Below, piece after piece: positions 62,848-64,000 of a stretch of 64,000 nucleotides of DNA. The stretch is from the NCBI RefSeq assembly GCF_013374115.1, contig NZ_AP022673.1:62001-126000 (forward strand), read 5' to 3'. The stretch is from Sphingomonas sp. HMP9 (lineage in GTDB: Bacteria > Pseudomonadota > Alphaproteobacteria > Sphingomonadales > Sphingomonadaceae). Numbering within the stretch: position 1 is the stretch's first letter; every line of letters starts with the position of its first letter. The notes below the pieces were generated by a model. It was not told where the DNA came from. It saw nothing but the letters and a program-made list of their open reading frames with translations, and made no database searches. Both the position numbers and the translations under genes were made by a program.

Positions 62848-64000
62848 GGCGACGCTCGCGGCGACTGTCGCCGCCTGCGTTCTGGTCGGGACCGGTGCGA
62901 TCGCACTGGCGCCGGCGATCGGTCAGGATCGCCCCGAATCGATCCTGCCGCCCGGGTTCGGCGATCCGACGCCCACGCCTGCTCCGCGACCTGCACCGCC
63001 CGCCGGTACCCAGCCGCCGCGTCCGGGCAGTCCGTCGCAGCCGACGCCTTCGCAGCCGCTCCCGTCGCAGACGGGGGCTGCACCCGCACAACCGGGAGCG
63101 ATGATCCAGCCGCTGCCGGCGACGACCGCTGCCAATGCCGTGCCCGTGGCACCCGGTGCCACCCCGGCGCCCGTCGATCCGGCACTTCTGGCGCGCTACG
63201 AGATGCCCGAATCGGCACGGCGGTCGCTGGCGACGGTCGGCCCGGTGACGCCGCGCGACGGTGGGCTGGAGACCGACGCGTTCGGTGAGGCTGACGGCCA
63301 ATATGTCGAGACGCTGATGCGCCGCCTCACTGCGCCGCTGCCATCGCGCTGGATGTCGATCCTGCTGCGGCGCGCGCTGGTGTCGCGCGTCGATACGCCG
63401 ACCCGGACCAACGGCGCGGACTTTGCCGCCGAACGTGCGTGGTTGCTGCTCAGGATGGGCGAATCGACTGCTGCGCGGGCGGTCACGCAGAGCGTCGATA
63501 CCGACAATTATACGCCGAAACTCTACCAGGTGGCGATGAATGCGGCGCTTGCGTCGGGCGATCCAGCCGGCTTGTGCCCGCTGGTTGCTGGCGCGATGCG
63601 CTACGCACCGGCGCGCGGCTGGACGATGGCGCAGGCGATGTGCGCCGGCCTGTCGGGCAATCCCGCACAGGCGACCCCGTTGATCGCGACCGCCAAGCGT
63701 CGCAACGTCGCGAGCGGCGTCGACCTGCTGCTCGCGCAAAAGGTCGTGGGTGCGGGCGCGCAGGGACGTCAGGCCGTAACGATCGAGTGGGACGGCGTCG
63801 ACCAGTTGACCGCGTGGCGGTTCGGGCTGGCGATGGCGACCGGCGTGGCCGTCCCCGACGACTTGTATGCGAGCGCCGGTCCTCAGGTGCGATACTGGCA
63901 GGCCTTGTCGCCGTCGGTTCCGCTCGGTGTCCGGCTGGCCCCTGCGGAGTCCGCGGCGGGGCAGGGCGTGCTCTCCAGCGCAGCGTTGGTCGATCTCTAT
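62831..64000 (+). CDS. Secreted protein with Pro-rich linker (partial, runs off the window)
   Basis: The frame starts at a TTG (62831), right after an in-frame TGA, and stays open to the last base: at least 390 residues. A Sec signal peptide (MRTSLKATLAATVAACVLVG through PAIGQ) is followed by a Pro/Gln/Thr-rich linker (about 40-110). The rest is Ala-rich and helical, with repeat-like units such as ERAWLLLRMGESTAARAV and KLYQVAMNAALASGDPAGL, which resembles a TPR-like alpha-solenoid. It overlaps the 44-aa gene by 17 bases. Family not recognised; the 3' end lies outside the window. Confidence 0.75.
   Translation, partial: MRTSLKATLAATVAACVLVGTGAIALAPAIGQDRPESILPPGFGDPTPTPAPRPAPPAGTQPPRPGSPSQPTPSQPLPSQTGAAPAQPGAMIQPLPATTAANAVPVAPGATPAPVDPALLARYEMPESARRSLATVGPVTPRDGGLETDAFGEADGQYVETLMRRLTAPLPSRWMSILLRRALVSRVDTPTRTNGADFAAERAWLLLRMGESTAARAVTQSVDTDNYTPKLYQVAMNAALASGDPAGLCPLVAGAMRYAPARGWTMAQAMCAGLSGNPAQATPLIATAKRRNVASGVDLLLAQKVVGAGAQGRQAVTIEWDGVDQLTAWRFGLAMATGVAVPDDLYASAGPQVRYWQALSPSVPLGVRLAPAESAAGQGVLSSAALVDLY

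Overview
The window is a high-G+C chromosomal segment that reads as a Sphingomonadales alphaproteobacterium, most likely Sphingomonas or a close relative. The evidence is the set of sphingomonad-type conserved hypotheticals (DUF4170, DUF1330, a His/Gly-rich PadR regulator, DUF2218, DUF2256, DUF423), a very long TonB-dependent receptor, EcfG-like general-stress promoters, and many long palindromic intergenic repeats. There is no rRNA, CRISPR array, IS element or prophage. One tRNA-Thr(TGT) is present. Most non-coding stretches are palindromic repeats.

Layout. 1-6.7 kb holds housekeeping genes: the 3' half of carB, greA, a rhomboid protease, DUF4170, a minus-strand group of small membrane/stress-type proteins behind EcfG-like promoters, enolase, and an FtsB/DivIC-like protein. 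6.8-15 kb holds an alpha/beta hydrolase, a DUF885 metallopeptidase-like lipoprotein, an MFS exporter, an S9 prolyl oligopeptidase and small secreted proteins, separated by palindromes. 15-44 kb is the outstanding region, a probable N-glycan (glycoprotein glycan) utilisation locus. A six-gene minus-strand operon encodes GH20, GH2 beta-mannosidase, GH3, GH125, GH92 and GH29. A divergent pair encodes a GntR/HutC regulator and a GH2 beta-galactosidase. A four-gene operon encodes a NagB-II-type deaminase, NagA, a fused EIIA-HPr-EI and a GlcNAc-type EIICB. An aspartylglucosaminidase-cutC pair is divergent from a TonB-dependent receptor. 44-50 kb holds a class A beta-lactamase-like protein without the usual catalytic Glu, stress-type proteins (DUF892 ferritin-like, Gly/Asp-rich), a zinc alcohol dehydrogenase, a HAD phosphatase, an SDR and the tRNA. 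50-64 kb returns to housekeeping: rarA, a PadR-DUF2218 pair, a GT4 glycosyltransferase, radA, a Cys-cluster protein, a coupled cvpA-like / NifU-like / CPA2 antiporter / DUF423 chain, then aroK-aroB-DUF2256, and finally a small membrane protein followed by a secreted protein cut by the window end.

How the glycan locus could work (inference from families and context). The TonB receptor imports glycopeptide or glyco-asparagine. Periplasmic enzymes, about half with Tat-type signals, trim the glycan from the outside: galactose (GH2), GlcNAc (GH20), alpha-mannose (GH92, GH125), possibly xylose (GH3), beta-mannose (GH2) and fucose (GH29). Aspartylglucosaminidase then releases the last GlcNAc from asparagine. 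The PTS imports GlcNAc as GlcNAc-6-P, and NagA and NagB-II feed fructose-6-P to glycolysis. The enzyme set closely matches what I recall of the Xanthomonas campestris nixE-nixL plant N-glycan cluster, but adds an aspartylglucosaminidase, a dedicated PTS and CutC.
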